Shown: positions 25,603 through 34,482, counted from the first letter of the stretch. The stretch is DNA of 64,000 nucleotides from an uncultured Oceanospirillaceae bacterium (GCA_913057435.1 CAJXNY010000012.1:1-64000), one strand, 5' to 3'. Numbers and translations: made by a program. The notes: a model not told the origin generated them from the letters alone.

Positions 25603-25893
25603 TTAATTCGCCTGACTGTGCTCTGCTGTACCAAATTTCACCTTACCAAATTCGGCTTTGCAGGCCCGGTCCGGGGTAATCGATGACAGCTGATCAAGCC
25701 GGATATTGGCTGTAGGGATAGGGCCGTCCAGCAGCTCTACATCCAGCCACTCGGTTTTATCGGCCAGTGTACGGGTGGTAACGGGGCGAGCATTGAGTAC
25801 GCGGCCGTCGACTAATTCCAGTTTTACCGGGTAATGACGCATACAGCAGATTTCAAGGTAATCATGCTGGTCACATTGAATGGCCTGATACAT
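25603..25893 (-). CDS. rof: Rho-binding antiterminator (Rof/YaeO-like)
   Basis: A small protein of 96 residues. The N-terminal YQAIQCDQHDYLEICC and the following LELVDGRVLNARPV match the conserved start and Sm-like strands of Rof, which inhibits transcription terminator Rho by occupying its RNA-binding site. The C-terminal strand ANIRLDQLSSI is the family's RLDxI block. The last 20 residues (KAEFGKVKFGTAEHSQAN) are beyond the usual end. It lies alone, divergent from trpR. Confidence 0.82.
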   Translation of the reverse strand: MYQAIQCDQHDYLEICCMRHYPVKLELVDGRVLNARPVTTRTLADKTEWLDVELLDGPIPTANIRLDQLSSITPDRACKAEFGKVKFGTAEHSQAN

Positions 25894-26080
25894 AAGACAT
25901 ACCTCTGAAACACAGTTTTCATCAAGTCTGAGGGTAAGAGTCTGGGACGGGCTAAGGGTTCAATTTTCAATGTTGATATCTGAGGGTGAGAGGATGATCA
26001 TGGGCGCGTTATACTGGCAACGCGAGATTAAGCTGATCCGGTTGACCGGGTGTATTGAACTTCAATCTATTTGTGATAGT

Positions 26081-26090
26081 GTACTAGTAC
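26081..26090 (+). promoter_or_regulatory. Trp-repressor-like operator touching the trpR start codon
   Basis: GTACTAGTAC is a perfect palindrome with the CTAG core and flanks of the TrpR operator, and its last base directly precedes the ATG of trpR. A possible promoter is TTGACC (26042-26047) and TCTATT (26066-26071), separated by 18 bases, giving a leader of only about a dozen bases. No leader peptide with tandem Trp codons fits in this space. Confidence 0.65.
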
Positions 26091-26348
26091 ATGAATACAT
26101 GTGATGATAATGAACCTGAATACCTCGACGAGTTGCTTGATCATCTGCTGGCTGTTGATAGCCGTGAGCAGCTGAACCAGGCGCTGGAGGGGCTGCTGAC
26201 GCCCTCCGAGCTGGGGGAAATCAGTAAGCGGTTACAGATATTCAAGCTGCTGAAGGCCGGTGTGCCACAGCGGCAGATTGCCGAAACCCTGGGTGTTGGT
26301 ATCGCAACGGTTACCCGTGGCTCCCGTGCCTTGAAAGAGAAGAGTTAA
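26091..26348 (+). CDS. trpR: Trp operon repressor
   Basis: An 85-residue protein in the TrpR/YerC fold. LLTPSELGEISKRLQIFKLLKAGVPQRQIAETLGVGIATVTRGSRALK covers helices C-F, with the helix-turn-helix at QRQIAETLGVGIATVTRGS and the tryptophan-pocket residues in KRLQIFKLL and GVGIATVTRGS. It would bind L-tryptophan and repress trp genes. It is first in an apparent trpR-trpE-trpG operon and its start abuts an operator-like palindrome, so it likely represses itself along with trpEG. There is no Shine-Dalgarno sequence in the bases before the ATG and no other in-frame start close by, suggesting leaderless or near-leaderless translation. Confidence 0.88.
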   Translation: MNTCDDNEPEYLDELLDHLLAVDSREQLNQALEGLLTPSELGEISKRLQIFKLLKAGVPQRQIAETLGVGIATVTRGSRALKEKS

Positions 26349-26357
26349 AAGCGCCCT

Positions 26358-27755
26358 ATGTATCGTACGCCTGAACCCATATCGCTGCCGCGCAAGCCGC
26401 ATTACGTCACTATTACTGATAACTGTGATTTCTTTGGTCTGTTCAAAAAGATCGAGAAACGTTACGACAACTGCTTCTATCTGGAATCACTGGGTGAAGA
26501 CAGTCACATTGCCCGTCACTCCATTATCGGCTTTGACCCTGAGCAGCTGTTTTATGCCAATGGTCGCCAGCTGACGATTGAGCAGCGTGATGGCAGCAAG
26601 GCGCATTACGAGAGTGACAACCCTTATTACCTGCTGCGCGATATCGTGCCGCAGAACATTATCTCCCGTAAGTACGCCGGGGGCCTGACCGGTTACCTGG
26701 GTTACGATGCGATGAACTACTTCGAGCCCAGCCTGAGCCTGCAAGACAGCGAGATGTTTGATGCCTTTCGCTTTGGTCTGTTTAAAGATGGCCTGATTCT
26801 CGACAAGATGACCGGCGAGGTTATCTACTTCTATTACACCGACAGCCGCCTCGCGCTGGTGGAGCAGCTGATTGCTGAACCAGCGGTTGAGAATGGCCCG
26901 CTGACGATCCACTCGCTGGGCGACACCATGAGCCGCGAAGCGCATGAAGCGGCGGTGATGAAGGTAAAACAGGACATTATCGACGGTAAGATTTTCCAGA
27001 CCGAAGTGGGCTTTAAAAAGCGCTTCAAACTGGAAGGTGACACTATCAATGTGTATGAAAAACTGCGCGAAATTAACCCGTCGCCACAGATGTACTACGT
27101 CAAGTTTGCTGAGCAGAAGCTGATCGGTGCCAGCCCCGAGCTGCTGTTCCGTCTGCGTCAGGGTGAGATGGAAACCTTCCCGCTTGCTGGCACGGCCCGC
27201 CGGGGTGTTGATGAAACCGAAGACCGTGACCTGGCCCGTGCGCTGCTGAACGACCCGAAAGAGATCGCCGAGCACAATATGATCGTTGATCTGCACCGAA
27301 ACGACATTGGCCGGGTGGCGCAGTTTGGTACGGTGAAAGTACGTAGCCTGATGGACATTAAGCGGTTCAGTCATGTGCAGCACATCTCCAGCGAGATCGT
27401 GGGTATCATCGCCGATAAAGAAGATATGTTCTCAGCACTGGCGAGTAACTTCCCCGCTGGTACGCTCACCGGAGCGCCGAAAATCGAAGCGATGAAAGTG
27501 ATCAACGAGATGGAGCCTGATGGCCGTGGCCCTTACGGCGGCGCAGTCGGACATTTCTCGTTTAATGGTGACTGCACTTTCGCGATTCCAATTCGTACCC
27601 TGTTCGCCAACGGTGAAGAGGCCTATGTGCAGACCTGCGGTGGCAATGTGTACGACTCGAATCCGGCGGATGAGTATGAAGAGATTCGCCGCAAGTTTGC
27701 TGGCACCAAGAAAGTGCTGGATCTGTTCGCCCCCGCTGATCAGGCTGATGCATAA
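26358..27755 (+). CDS. trpE: Anthranilate synthase component I
   Basis: A 465-residue chorismate-utilising enzyme making anthranilate from chorismate with TrpG. The feedback-binding strand YLES is near residue 34, NPSPQMYYVKF near 236-246 is the second tryptophan-site element, and PLAGTARRG, HNMIVDLHRNDIGRVA, FPAGTLTGAPKIEAM and the C-terminal YVQTCGGNVYDSNPADEY are catalytic and chorismate-binding blocks. The NPSP motif favours TrpE over PabB. It begins nine bases after trpR. Downstream trp genes (trpDCFBA) are not in the window. Confidence 0.9.
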   Translation: MYRTPEPISLPRKPHYVTITDNCDFFGLFKKIEKRYDNCFYLESLGEDSHIARHSIIGFDPEQLFYANGRQLTIEQRDGSKAHYESDNPYYLLRDIVPQNIISRKYAGGLTGYLGYDAMNYFEPSLSLQDSEMFDAFRFGLFKDGLILDKMTGEVIYFYYTDSRLALVEQLIAEPAVENGPLTIHSLGDTMSREAHEAAVMKVKQDIIDGKIFQTEVGFKKRFKLEGDTINVYEKLREINPSPQMYYVKFAEQKLIGASPELLFRLRQGEMETFPLAGTARRGVDETEDRDLARALLNDPKEIAEHNMIVDLHRNDIGRVAQFGTVKVRSLMDIKRFSHVQHISSEIVGIIADKEDMFSALASNFPAGTLTGAPKIEAMKVINEMEPDGRGPYGGAVGHFSFNGDCTFAIPIRTLFANGEEAYVQTCGGNVYDSNPADEYEEIRRKFAGTKKVLDLFAPADQADA

Positions 27756-27767
27756 GGAGTCGCCATC

Positions 27768-28430
27768 ATGAAAGTTTATATTATCGATAACTACGATTCC
27801 TTCACCTACAACCTCTATCAGTTCATCGGTGAAATCCTCACCGCTGAGCAGAATCGCGGTAATCTGGCTCAGTTTGAAATCATCGTTAAACGCAACGATG
27901 AAGTCACTCTGGCGGAGCTGGAGCAGGAACAGCCGGACCGGATTATTATTTCGCCAGGCCCGGGCTCGCCGGATGATGACAGCTATTTTGGTGTCTGTGC
28001 CCAGGTGATCCGTGAGTTCGGGCCAAAAATCCCGCTACTGGGCGTGTGCCTGGGGATGCAGGGTATTGTCCATGTGTTTGGTGGCAAGGTGGTGAAAGCG
28101 CACCTGCCGATGCACGGCAAAATCAGTCCGATCAGCCATGACAGCACAGGGATGTTCCGTAATATCCCGGATCAGCTTGAAGTCATGCGTTACCATTCAC
28201 TGATGGCAGAAGCACAAAGTTTCCCGGACTGTCTGCGCCTGACGGCGGTAGTGGGCGATGATATTGGCGTGGCTGATTTTGATGATCTGCCGCGGATTCG
28301 CCAGGGCGGTGAGTTTGAAGTGATGGGGGTGCAGCATAAGGAATACCCGATTCACGGCATTCAGTTCCACCCGGAGTCCTTTGCCACGGAAGGTGGTAAA
28401 GAGCTGATCGCGAACTTCCTGTTCGACTGA
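27768..28430 (+). CDS. trpG: Anthranilate synthase glutamine amidotransferase component
   Basis: A 220-residue class I glutamine amidotransferase delivering ammonia to TrpE. IIDNYDSFTYNLYQ opens the fold, ISPGPGSPDD forms the oxyanion region, the nucleophile is in GVCLGMQG (about residue 87), and HPESFATEGG supplies the catalytic His-Glu pair. It is about 25 residues longer than typical TrpG because of an insertion after ILTAEQNRGN near residue 30 and a longer central loop (VGDDIGVADFDDLPRIRQGGEF). It starts twelve bases after trpE and ends at a strong terminator. Confidence 0.9.
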   Translation: MKVYIIDNYDSFTYNLYQFIGEILTAEQNRGNLAQFEIIVKRNDEVTLAELEQEQPDRIIISPGPGSPDDDSYFGVCAQVIREFGPKIPLLGVCLGMQGIVHVFGGKVVKAHLPMHGKISPISHDSTGMFRNIPDQLEVMRYHSLMAEAQSFPDCLRLTAVVGDDIGVADFDDLPRIRQGGEFEVMGVQHKEYPIHGIQFHPESFATEGGKELIANFLFD

Positions 28431-28453
28431 ACAGCGTTGTCGTGATAACGGTT

Positions 28454-28491
28454 ACTAAAACGCCAGCCCGGTTCGGGGCTGGCGTTTTAGT
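28454..28491. terminator. Terminator after trpG
   Basis: ACTAAAACGCCAGCCC and GGGCTGGCGTTTTAGT pair around six bases, with a T-run after. It serves trpG and possibly the convergent parvulin gene. Confidence 0.92.
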
Positions 28492-28531
28492 TTTTGTGCT
28501 ACGGGTGGGTCAGCGGCCCGTGCGCCTGGCG

Positions 28532-28810
28532 TCAGCTGCGATAGATCACTTCCACCAGGTGGTAGCCAAACTGGGTTTTAATCGGCCCATGTACCACCAG
28601 TTCTTTTTTGCGGAAAACCACCGTATCAATCGCTTTCACCAGCTGGCCAGGTTTCACCTCGCCCAGATCACCCCCGCGTTTACGTGAGTTACAGGTTGAG
28701 TGCTTTTTGGCCAGATGACCAAAATCAGCGCCTTTGGCCAGCTGCTTTTTCAGTGACTCAGCTTCAGCACTGGTTTTGACAAGAATGTGGCGGGCAAGGG
28801 CTTTGGCCAT
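28532..28810 (-). CDS. ppiC: Small parvulin-type peptidyl-prolyl isomerase
   Basis: A single-domain parvulin of 92 residues without signal peptide, catalysing prolyl cis-trans isomerisation in the cytoplasm. RHILVKTSAEAESLKKQL opens the domain, FGHLAKKHSTCNSRKRGGDLG is the central signature, and FGYHLVEV closes it. The length and the lack of a signal match E. coli PpiC. The ATG used has GGAG five to eight bases upstream; an earlier in-frame ATG adds ten residues without such a site. Confidence 0.92.
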   Translation of the reverse strand: MAKALARHILVKTSAEAESLKKQLAKGADFGHLAKKHSTCNSRKRGGDLGEVKPGQLVKAIDTVVFRKKELVVHGPIKTQFGYHLVEVIYRS

Positions 28811-28915
28811 GGGGCTCTCCGGTAGTGTGTTTACAAACAATCAGGCGGGGGATTCTACCGCAGTGTGTGGCCGGGCAGGAGCAAATTTATTCACCCCTGG
28901 CCAGCCGTGCGCCGG

Positions 28916-31060
28916 TCAGGCTGGGCTGTTGTCTGCCTGAATGGCCGTCAGGGCGATGGTGAACACGATGTCGTCCACCAGTGCGCCACGGGACAGGTCA
29001 TTCACCGGTTTGCGCATGCCCTGCAGCATCGGCCCGATGCTGATTACATCGGCTGAACGCTGCACCGCTTTGTAGGTGGTGTTGCCGGTGTTGAGATCCG
29101 GGAACACAAACACCGTGGCCTGGCCTGCCACCGCGCTGTCGGGGGCTTTGGAGCGGGCTACGCTTTCCATGATCGCAGCGTCGTATTGCAGTGGTCCGTC
29201 GATCAGCAGATCGGGGCGTTTCTGCTGGGCGATCCGGGTGGCTTCGCGGACTTTGTCGACATCCGACCCCTGGCCCGACAGGCCGGTGGAGTAGCTGATC
29301 ATCGCCACCCGTGGCGGGATGCCAAAGGCGGTGGCTGAGTCAGCAGACTGAATAGCGATATCCGCCAGTTGCTCGGCGTTGGGGTCGGGATTAATGGCGC
29401 AGTCGCCGTATACCAGTACCTGGTCCGGCAGACACATAAAGAACACCGAAGACACCAGGTTAGTGCCCGGTGCGGTTTTGATCAGCTGCAACGGTGGACG
29501 AATGGTATTGGCGGTGGTGTGGACCGCACCGCTGACCAGGCCGTCGACATGGCCCATCTCCAGCATCAGGGTGCCAAGCATAACGTTGTCGGCCAGCTGT
29601 TCCTGCGCGATGATTTCAGTCATGCCTTTGTGTTTGCGCAGCTCAACCATCCGGGCGATGTAGTCTTTACGGACCTGTTCAGGGTCGAAGATTTCGATGC
29701 CATCCCCCAGCTCCACGCCCTGGTTCTGTGCCACACGGTGGATTTCGTCCGGGTTGCCCAGCAGGGCGCAGCGGGCGATGCCACGTTTGGCGCAAATCGC
29801 AGCGGCTTTAACGGTACGCGGTTCATCACCTTCCGGCAGCACAATGATTTTCTGTGCTTTGCGAGCGCGTTCGATTAGTGCATAGCGGAAGGCCGGTGGG
29901 GACAGGCGACGCTGGTAGTCGCTGTCGACATAACTTTGTAGCCACAGTGGATCGATAAAGCGGGCGGTGGTCTCTTTGATCCGTTCCAGCCGGGCCGGGT
30001 CATCCAGTGGGGTTTCGTTGTCCATGCGCTGCAGATCCATGGCGGTCTGCCAGCTGTTGCCCGCTACGCTGATGATCGGCAGGCCTGCGGTTTTAGCGCC
30101 CTCGCACAGCGCCATAATTCGGCGGTCCGGGGTTAGATCACCGGTCAGAATCATCCCGGCCAGTTCAACGCCGTTCAGCGCGGCAAGGCTGGTGGCCAGG
30201 ATAATGTCATCACGATCGCCAGGGGTCACCACCAGAGTGCCGGGGGTCAGTGCTTCAACCGCGTTAGCAACCGTGCGGGCGCACAGAGTAACCCGGTGTG
30301 CACGGCGGCTGTGCATTTCGCCTTCATTAAGAATAGTGGCGTCCAGCCAGCTGGCGATATCGCTGATCCGTGGTGCATTCAGGGCGCTGCGCCAGGGGAT
30401 CATCCCCAGAATCGGAAATTGTTCACCAAAAATGGTGCAATGCTCGCTGATCTGGCTTTCGCTCAGGCTGCGCCGGTCACCGTCTTTGTCGCTTAGCTCG
30501 GGTTGCAGCTTGCCACGGTTATCCAGTGGCGCGTCCAGCTTGTTCAGCAGGCAGCCGATCATCCGTTTATGGTGGAGGCCGCCATAGGCGCGGGCGGTGA
30601 TGTCGATATGGTCTTCAAAGGCTTCGGTGCTGTCGGCACCGGGTGCCGCAACCAGTACCACCTGAGCGTCCAGCGCTTTGGCAATCTCTTTATTGATGCG
30701 TGTTGCGTAGGGCTGGTTGTCAGTGGGCACCATGCCTTCAATGACCACCACTTCACCATCGGCGGGGCGAGACTGTTCATAGCGGGCGACAATTTCTTCC
30801 AGCAGCTCATCACCGCGGCCGTCGCTGACCAGGTGTTCGGCTTCACGGATCGGAATTGGCTGGCCAATGGGCTGCTTGCAGGCAGGCTGCAACAGGGCCA
30901 CCGTGCGGTCGGCGCAGCTGTCACCGGCGACAGGCTGGCCAATGGGCTTGAAAAAGTGAACCTTGATCCCCTGGCGGTCCATCGCATGGAACAGGCCCAG
31001 TACGGCGGTAGTCAGACCTGCGCCGATCCCGGCCGGTACAATCATCAGTGCCTGGGTCAT
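28916..31060 (-). CDS. pta: Phosphate acetyltransferase, long form
   Basis: A 714-residue long-form Pta. The N-terminal third is a P-loop-like cobyric-acid-synthase-type domain (MIVPAGIGAGLTTAVLGL, where the P-loop is degenerate). A DRTGG regulatory domain covers the middle (GDRDDIILATSLAALNG). The C-terminal catalytic domain begins near residue 385 (FRYALIERARKAQKIIVLPEGDEPRT) and includes GLVSGAVHTTANTIRPPLQLI. It interconverts acetyl-CoA and acetyl phosphate. It overlaps ackA by four bases (ATGA), so the acetate switch genes form one operon. Confidence 0.94.
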   Translation of the reverse strand: MTQALMIVPAGIGAGLTTAVLGLFHAMDRQGIKVHFFKPIGQPVAGDSCADRTVALLQPACKQPIGQPIPIREAEHLVSDGRGDELLEEIVARYEQSRPADGEVVVIEGMVPTDNQPYATRINKEIAKALDAQVVLVAAPGADSTEAFEDHIDITARAYGGLHHKRMIGCLLNKLDAPLDNRGKLQPELSDKDGDRRSLSESQISEHCTIFGEQFPILGMIPWRSALNAPRISDIASWLDATILNEGEMHSRRAHRVTLCARTVANAVEALTPGTLVVTPGDRDDIILATSLAALNGVELAGMILTGDLTPDRRIMALCEGAKTAGLPIISVAGNSWQTAMDLQRMDNETPLDDPARLERIKETTARFIDPLWLQSYVDSDYQRRLSPPAFRYALIERARKAQKIIVLPEGDEPRTVKAAAICAKRGIARCALLGNPDEIHRVAQNQGVELGDGIEIFDPEQVRKDYIARMVELRKHKGMTEIIAQEQLADNVMLGTLMLEMGHVDGLVSGAVHTTANTIRPPLQLIKTAPGTNLVSSVFFMCLPDQVLVYGDCAINPDPNAEQLADIAIQSADSATAFGIPPRVAMISYSTGLSGQGSDVDKVREATRIAQQKRPDLLIDGPLQYDAAIMESVARSKAPDSAVAGQATVFVFPDLNTGNTTYKAVQRSADVISIGPMLQGMRKPVNDLSRGALVDDIVFTIALTAIQADNSPA

Positions 31061-32283
31061 GCGGCTGCGCCTGTTGTAGCGAGGGTTGGCTGATCAATAA
31101 AGTGGGCGGCATCCTGAGCGATCATCAGTTCTTCATTGGTCGGGATTACCAGGGCGGTAACGGGACTGTTATCCGTGGTGATCGGACCGCGCGCGCCACG
31201 AATGGTGGCTGTGTTGCGACCCTCGTCCAGCTGCAGGCCAAGGAAGCCCAGCTGGCGGATCACATCGGCGCGGATCAGTTCGGAGTTTTCGCCGATACCG
31301 CCGGTGAAAATCACCCCGTCCAGTCGACCCAGCGCAGGCACTAGCGAGGCGATCATCCGCGCCAGCCGGTAGCTGTAGATCTCCAGTGCCAGTTTGGAAC
31401 GTTCGTGGTCACGGGCAGCGGCGTCTTCGATGGTGCGGCAGTCGTTGCTGATGCCGGAGATGCCCAGCAAGCCACTCTGTTTCCACAAAATATCGTTGAC
31501 CTGCTGGATGCTCAGTTCCAGCCGGTCCGCCAGGTATTCATGGATGCTGGGGTCGATACTGCCCGAGCGGGTGCCATGAACAATCCCTTCGTTAGGGGTC
31601 ATGCCCATGGAGGTCTCAACACTTTTACCATCAAGCACAGCTGTGACGCTGGCACCGTTACCCAGGTGGGCGATGACCATGGCGCTGTTGTCCAGCGGCA
31701 GGTTCAGATCCTGCGCTGCCTGTTCAGATACATAGCGGTAGCTGGTGCCATGGAAGCCATAACGGCGCACACCATGGTGGATATACAGTTCGTAGGGCAG
31801 CGGGTAGATAAAGGCTTTGGCGGGCATGGACTGGTGGAATGCAGTATCGAATACCGCGGTGTGGGGCAGCTGCGGAAAAACTTTACGGGCGATGTCGATG
31901 CCTGACAGGTTGGCCGGGTTGTGCAGCGGGGCCAGGTGGTTACAGTCGTCGATATAGCGCATCACCTCATCGGTGATCAGTACTGAACCACGGAAGTGCT
32001 CACCGCCGTGGACAACACGATGGCCGACGGCCTTGATTTGTTCAGCCAGGCCTGGCTGTTGCTGAATAAACTCAACCACGGCATGCAGCGCAGCGCTATG
32101 GCCCGCATCAGGCTTAGCCATCACGGTTTTGTCGCCGTTGTGTTTGAAGATCAGCTGCGCATCGTTGCTGAACAGCCGTTCTGCCAGGCCGGTGAGAATC
32201 TCATCGCCAGTTTGCGGGTTGATGATGGCAAACTTGATGGAGGAGCTGCCGCAGTTGAGTACCAGTACCAGGGGGGTAGACAT
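31057..32283 (-). CDS. ackA: Acetate kinase
   Basis: A protein of about 408 residues of the ASKHA fold, interconverting acetyl phosphate and acetate with ADP/ATP. VLNCGSSSIKFAI opens the protein, YGFHGTSYRYVSE contains the catalytic region, AHLGNGASV and GTRSGSIDPS follow, and FTGGIGENS lies near the C-terminus. ATG at the MSTPL start is preferred by alignment to the family; a second ATG nine bases earlier sits too close to AAGG. It is first in the ackA-pta operon. Confidence 0.94.
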   Translation of the reverse strand: MSTPLVLVLNCGSSSIKFAIINPQTGDEILTGLAERLFSNDAQLIFKHNGDKTVMAKPDAGHSAALHAVVEFIQQQPGLAEQIKAVGHRVVHGGEHFRGSVLITDEVMRYIDDCNHLAPLHNPANLSGIDIARKVFPQLPHTAVFDTAFHQSMPAKAFIYPLPYELYIHHGVRRYGFHGTSYRYVSEQAAQDLNLPLDNSAMVIAHLGNGASVTAVLDGKSVETSMGMTPNEGIVHGTRSGSIDPSIHEYLADRLELSIQQVNDILWKQSGLLGISGISNDCRTIEDAAARDHERSKLALEIYSYRLARMIASLVPALGRLDGVIFTGGIGENSELIRADVIRQLGFLGLQLDEGRNTATIRGARGPITTDNSPVTALVIPTNEELMIAQDAAHFIDQPTLATTGAAA

Positions 32284-32553
32284 GGTGTGCATAACCTTAC
32301 TTGTTGCGGGGCGCTGAATCCGGGCGTCCCAGGCTAACTTCGCTGCATTCCATGCAAGTCTGGTGATCCTTCAGGCGGACGAACGCCAGGCACTCCCGTG
32401 GGTACGGGGAGGCAAAACACGCAGTATCGAGGGGAGTCGTTACAGGGGGATGTTGCTGTGCACGCCAGTCACCGGGGCGTGTCAAAGACCGTCCTGCTCA
32501 GAGTCTAACTCGTTCGTCCGAAACCAGGTTATGGCTATTTTTATAGGCTGGTT

Positions 32554-32583
32554 CTGTTATGTCGCTGCAGTGCAACATAACAG
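32554..32583. repeat. Palindrome in the ackA upstream region
   Basis: CTGTTATGT and ACATAACAG are perfect 9-base arms around a 12-base centre. It lies in a gap of about 390 bases upstream of ackA that shows no convincing gene. It may be an operator for the ackA-pta operon or a transcript hairpin. Confidence 0.5.
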
Positions 32584-32677
32584 GGGGAATTGTACGGGCT
32601 TTCAGGAAAGAATTATAGACTTTGGTCTAATTAAAACTGCGGATAGGTTACTGTCCTGATGTGCTGGGTTGTGCGGC

Positions 32678-33451
32678 TTAAGGCTTGCCTGATGGCTCAG
32701 TAAATCTGGGCACAGAGAAATATTTGCGCAGGTTAAAGGGGGCCATGGCGGTGACCAGTTTGAATGGCGTCAGCCGCGCTCTGGCGTAGTGAAGCTGATC
32801 CAGTGTTGCCTGCTTCTGAAAGCTGAGGTAGAGGGCATCGACCTCGGCGGTCAGGCGTTCAATACTCTGCTGGCTGAGCTGGCGGCTGGTCGAATAGAAC
32901 GGAGTGCCGGTGCTCATGTGGCTGTTTATTACTTCATGGATGAAGCCTTTGTTAACCTCAATCAGGATCTTGTGCAGCGGGCCACCCAGGCGCCAGCGAA
33001 CAGGCCTGGCAATCAGGAAGTGGACCTGGTTTTCTGGCCCCAGCCGGATCAGGGACAGTTTTTCCAGCTGGCGCAGGTAACGGTAGGCATCACTGTCATC
33101 CAGCTGATTGTGCTGGGTGATCTCGGCCACACTGAACTGGCTTATCAGCAGCATGAAGAATGATATCAGCCCTGGGTTTCCTGCCAGCTGGGCTTCTGTC
33201 TCCAGCGGCAACTGAGAGATATCGGCGACTGCTGAGGGGTCAAGCTCTACCAGCTCGCTCATGCTGAGGCCGATATGGTCGCAGATTTCGATCAGGCGGC
33301 TGAGTTTGCAGTCCTGTTCCTGGAACATGCGTTTTACGGTGGGCTCAGACAGGCCCATCATCACCGCCAGGTGTTTGTACTGAATTCCCTGCGTTTTTAA
33401 TACCTGCTTTAAAGCGGCAAACAGGCTGGAGCGCTGGCGCTGGCCTTCCAT
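32678..33451 (-). CDS. XRE-family transcriptional regulator with a large C-terminal domain
   Basis: A 257-residue regulator. The helix-turn-helix is at residues about 13-62 (LKQVLKTQGIQYKHLAVMMGL, SEPTVKRMF, SRLIEICDHIGLSMSEL). The remaining 190 residues do not match a sensor domain I know; a central segment (ITQHNQLDDSDAYRYLRQLEKLSLIRL) looks like a second winged-helix unit. It is divergent from an exported SMP-30-like protein, with a perfect palindrome between, so control of that gene and of itself is likely. The inducer is unknown. Confidence 0.82.
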   Translation of the reverse strand: MEGQRQRSSLFAALKQVLKTQGIQYKHLAVMMGLSEPTVKRMFQEQDCKLSRLIEICDHIGLSMSELVELDPSAVADISQLPLETEAQLAGNPGLISFFMLLISQFSVAEITQHNQLDDSDAYRYLRQLEKLSLIRLGPENQVHFLIARPVRWRLGGPLHKILIEVNKGFIHEVINSHMSTGTPFYSTSRQLSQQSIERLTAEVDALYLSFQKQATLDQLHYARARLTPFKLVTAMAPFNLRKYFSVPRFTEPSGKP

Positions 33452-33473
33452 ACGCTAATCCTTTTATCGAGTT

Positions 33474-33496
33474 CAGGTATCAATTTATGATACCTG
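33474..33496. promoter_or_regulatory. Palindromic operator between the XRE regulator and the SMP-30-like gene
   Basis: CAGGTATCA and TGATACCTG are perfect 9-base arms around ATTTA. It lies 22 bases before the regulator start and 68 bases before the divergent gene, the right place for an autoregulatory site. Confidence 0.7.
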
Positions 33497-33564
33497 TTTA
33501 TAAAAATATTGAGTATTAAGATCATATTATTATTCTTGGGCGGGCTTAACAAAAGGAATTCGAT

Positions 33565-34482
33565 ATGTCCCCCTTTGATCTGAATAACACAAAGAAAATC
33601 ATGCAGCATGGCGCTCCCGTGGTGGTGTTGTTAGCAGCCATGGCACTGGTGAGCGCAAGTGTAAACGCGTCTGGTGAACCGGCACAAAAACTCTGGACCC
33701 TGGAAGGGCTGCACCAGCCTGAGTCTGTGGTGGCTGATCCGGCCAGCAATTATCTGTACATCAGTAATATCAACGGCAAGCCACTGGAGCTTAATGGCAA
33801 GGGCTATATAAGCCGGGTGAGCCGGGAAGGCGAAATGCAGGAGCAGTTCTGGGTGACAGGGCTGGATGCCCCCAAAGGCATGGCCATTGTGGGGAAGCGG
33901 TTATATGTTGCGGATGTGCAGCAGGTTCATATTATTGATGTGCAGACAGGAGAGATGATCGGCCAGTTGCAGGCCCCTGATGCAACCATGCTGAATGATA
34001 TTGGCGCGGCACCTGATGGCACACTCTATATTTCTGACTTGCTCGGTGGTGGGTTGTATCGGATCAGCGATGGCCGCATGGCGCGCTGGTTCAGCTCTGA
34101 TCAATTGCCGCACCCCAATGGCGTGCTGTGGCACAAAGGCAAGCTGCTGGTGGCGGGCTGGGGTTATCCGTTAAACCCGGACTTTACTACTGGGACGCCA
34201 GGCAGCCTGTATCAGATGGATATTCGTACTCAGGCGCTTACTGCACTGCCAACCGGTTACCAGCTGGGCAATCTCGATGGGGTGGTAGCAGTCAATGACA
34301 CTCTCTATGTGAGTGACTGGATCAGTGGTAATCTGTTTGCGCTTTATGACCAGCAGCGGGTGAAGTCTTTGAGCCTGCCAGCCGGGCTTGCTGATATCGG
34401 TGTGTTTGGGGATACGCTTTATGCGCCGATGATGCTGAATAACCGGATGGTTGCCTGGAAGGTGGGGGGCTCTGATCAGTAA
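33565..34482 (+). CDS. Exported SMP-30/gluconolactonase-like beta-propeller
   Basis: A 305-residue protein with an N-terminal signal sequence (hydrophobic stretch VVVLLAAMALVSASVNA, residues about 19-35) and a six-bladed propeller. Blade-type strands recur as PESVVADPASNYLYISN, PKGMAIVGKRLYVADV, LNDIGAAPDGTLYISD, PNGVLWHKGKLLVAGW, DGVVAVNDTLYVSDW and DIGVFGDTLYAPMM. This is the SMP-30/NHL-like repeat pattern; lactonase-type metal ligands are not certain. It probably acts in the periplasm on a lactone or as a binding scaffold. The rho-independent hairpin after it overlaps its last codons. Confidence 0.8.
   Translation: MSPFDLNNTKKIMQHGAPVVVLLAAMALVSASVNASGEPAQKLWTLEGLHQPESVVADPASNYLYISNINGKPLELNGKGYISRVSREGEMQEQFWVTGLDAPKGMAIVGKRLYVADVQQVHIIDVQTGEMIGQLQAPDATMLNDIGAAPDGTLYISDLLGGGLYRISDGRMARWFSSDQLPHPNGVLWHKGKLLVAGWGYPLNPDFTTGTPGSLYQMDIRTQALTALPTGYQLGNLDGVVAVNDTLYVSDWISGNLFALYDQQRVKSLSLPAGLADIGVFGDTLYAPMMLNNRMVAWKVGGSDQ

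Noticed and set aside
26048-26090. Tryptophan attenuator before trpE/trpG
   Set aside because: The space before trpR is too short for a leader peptide with tandem Trp codons and no alternative stems are present; control by a repressor site fits better.
32363-32659. 98-codon open frame upstream of ackA
   Set aside because: No ribosome-binding site, no recognisable motif and an unlikely residue composition; it spans the palindrome region.
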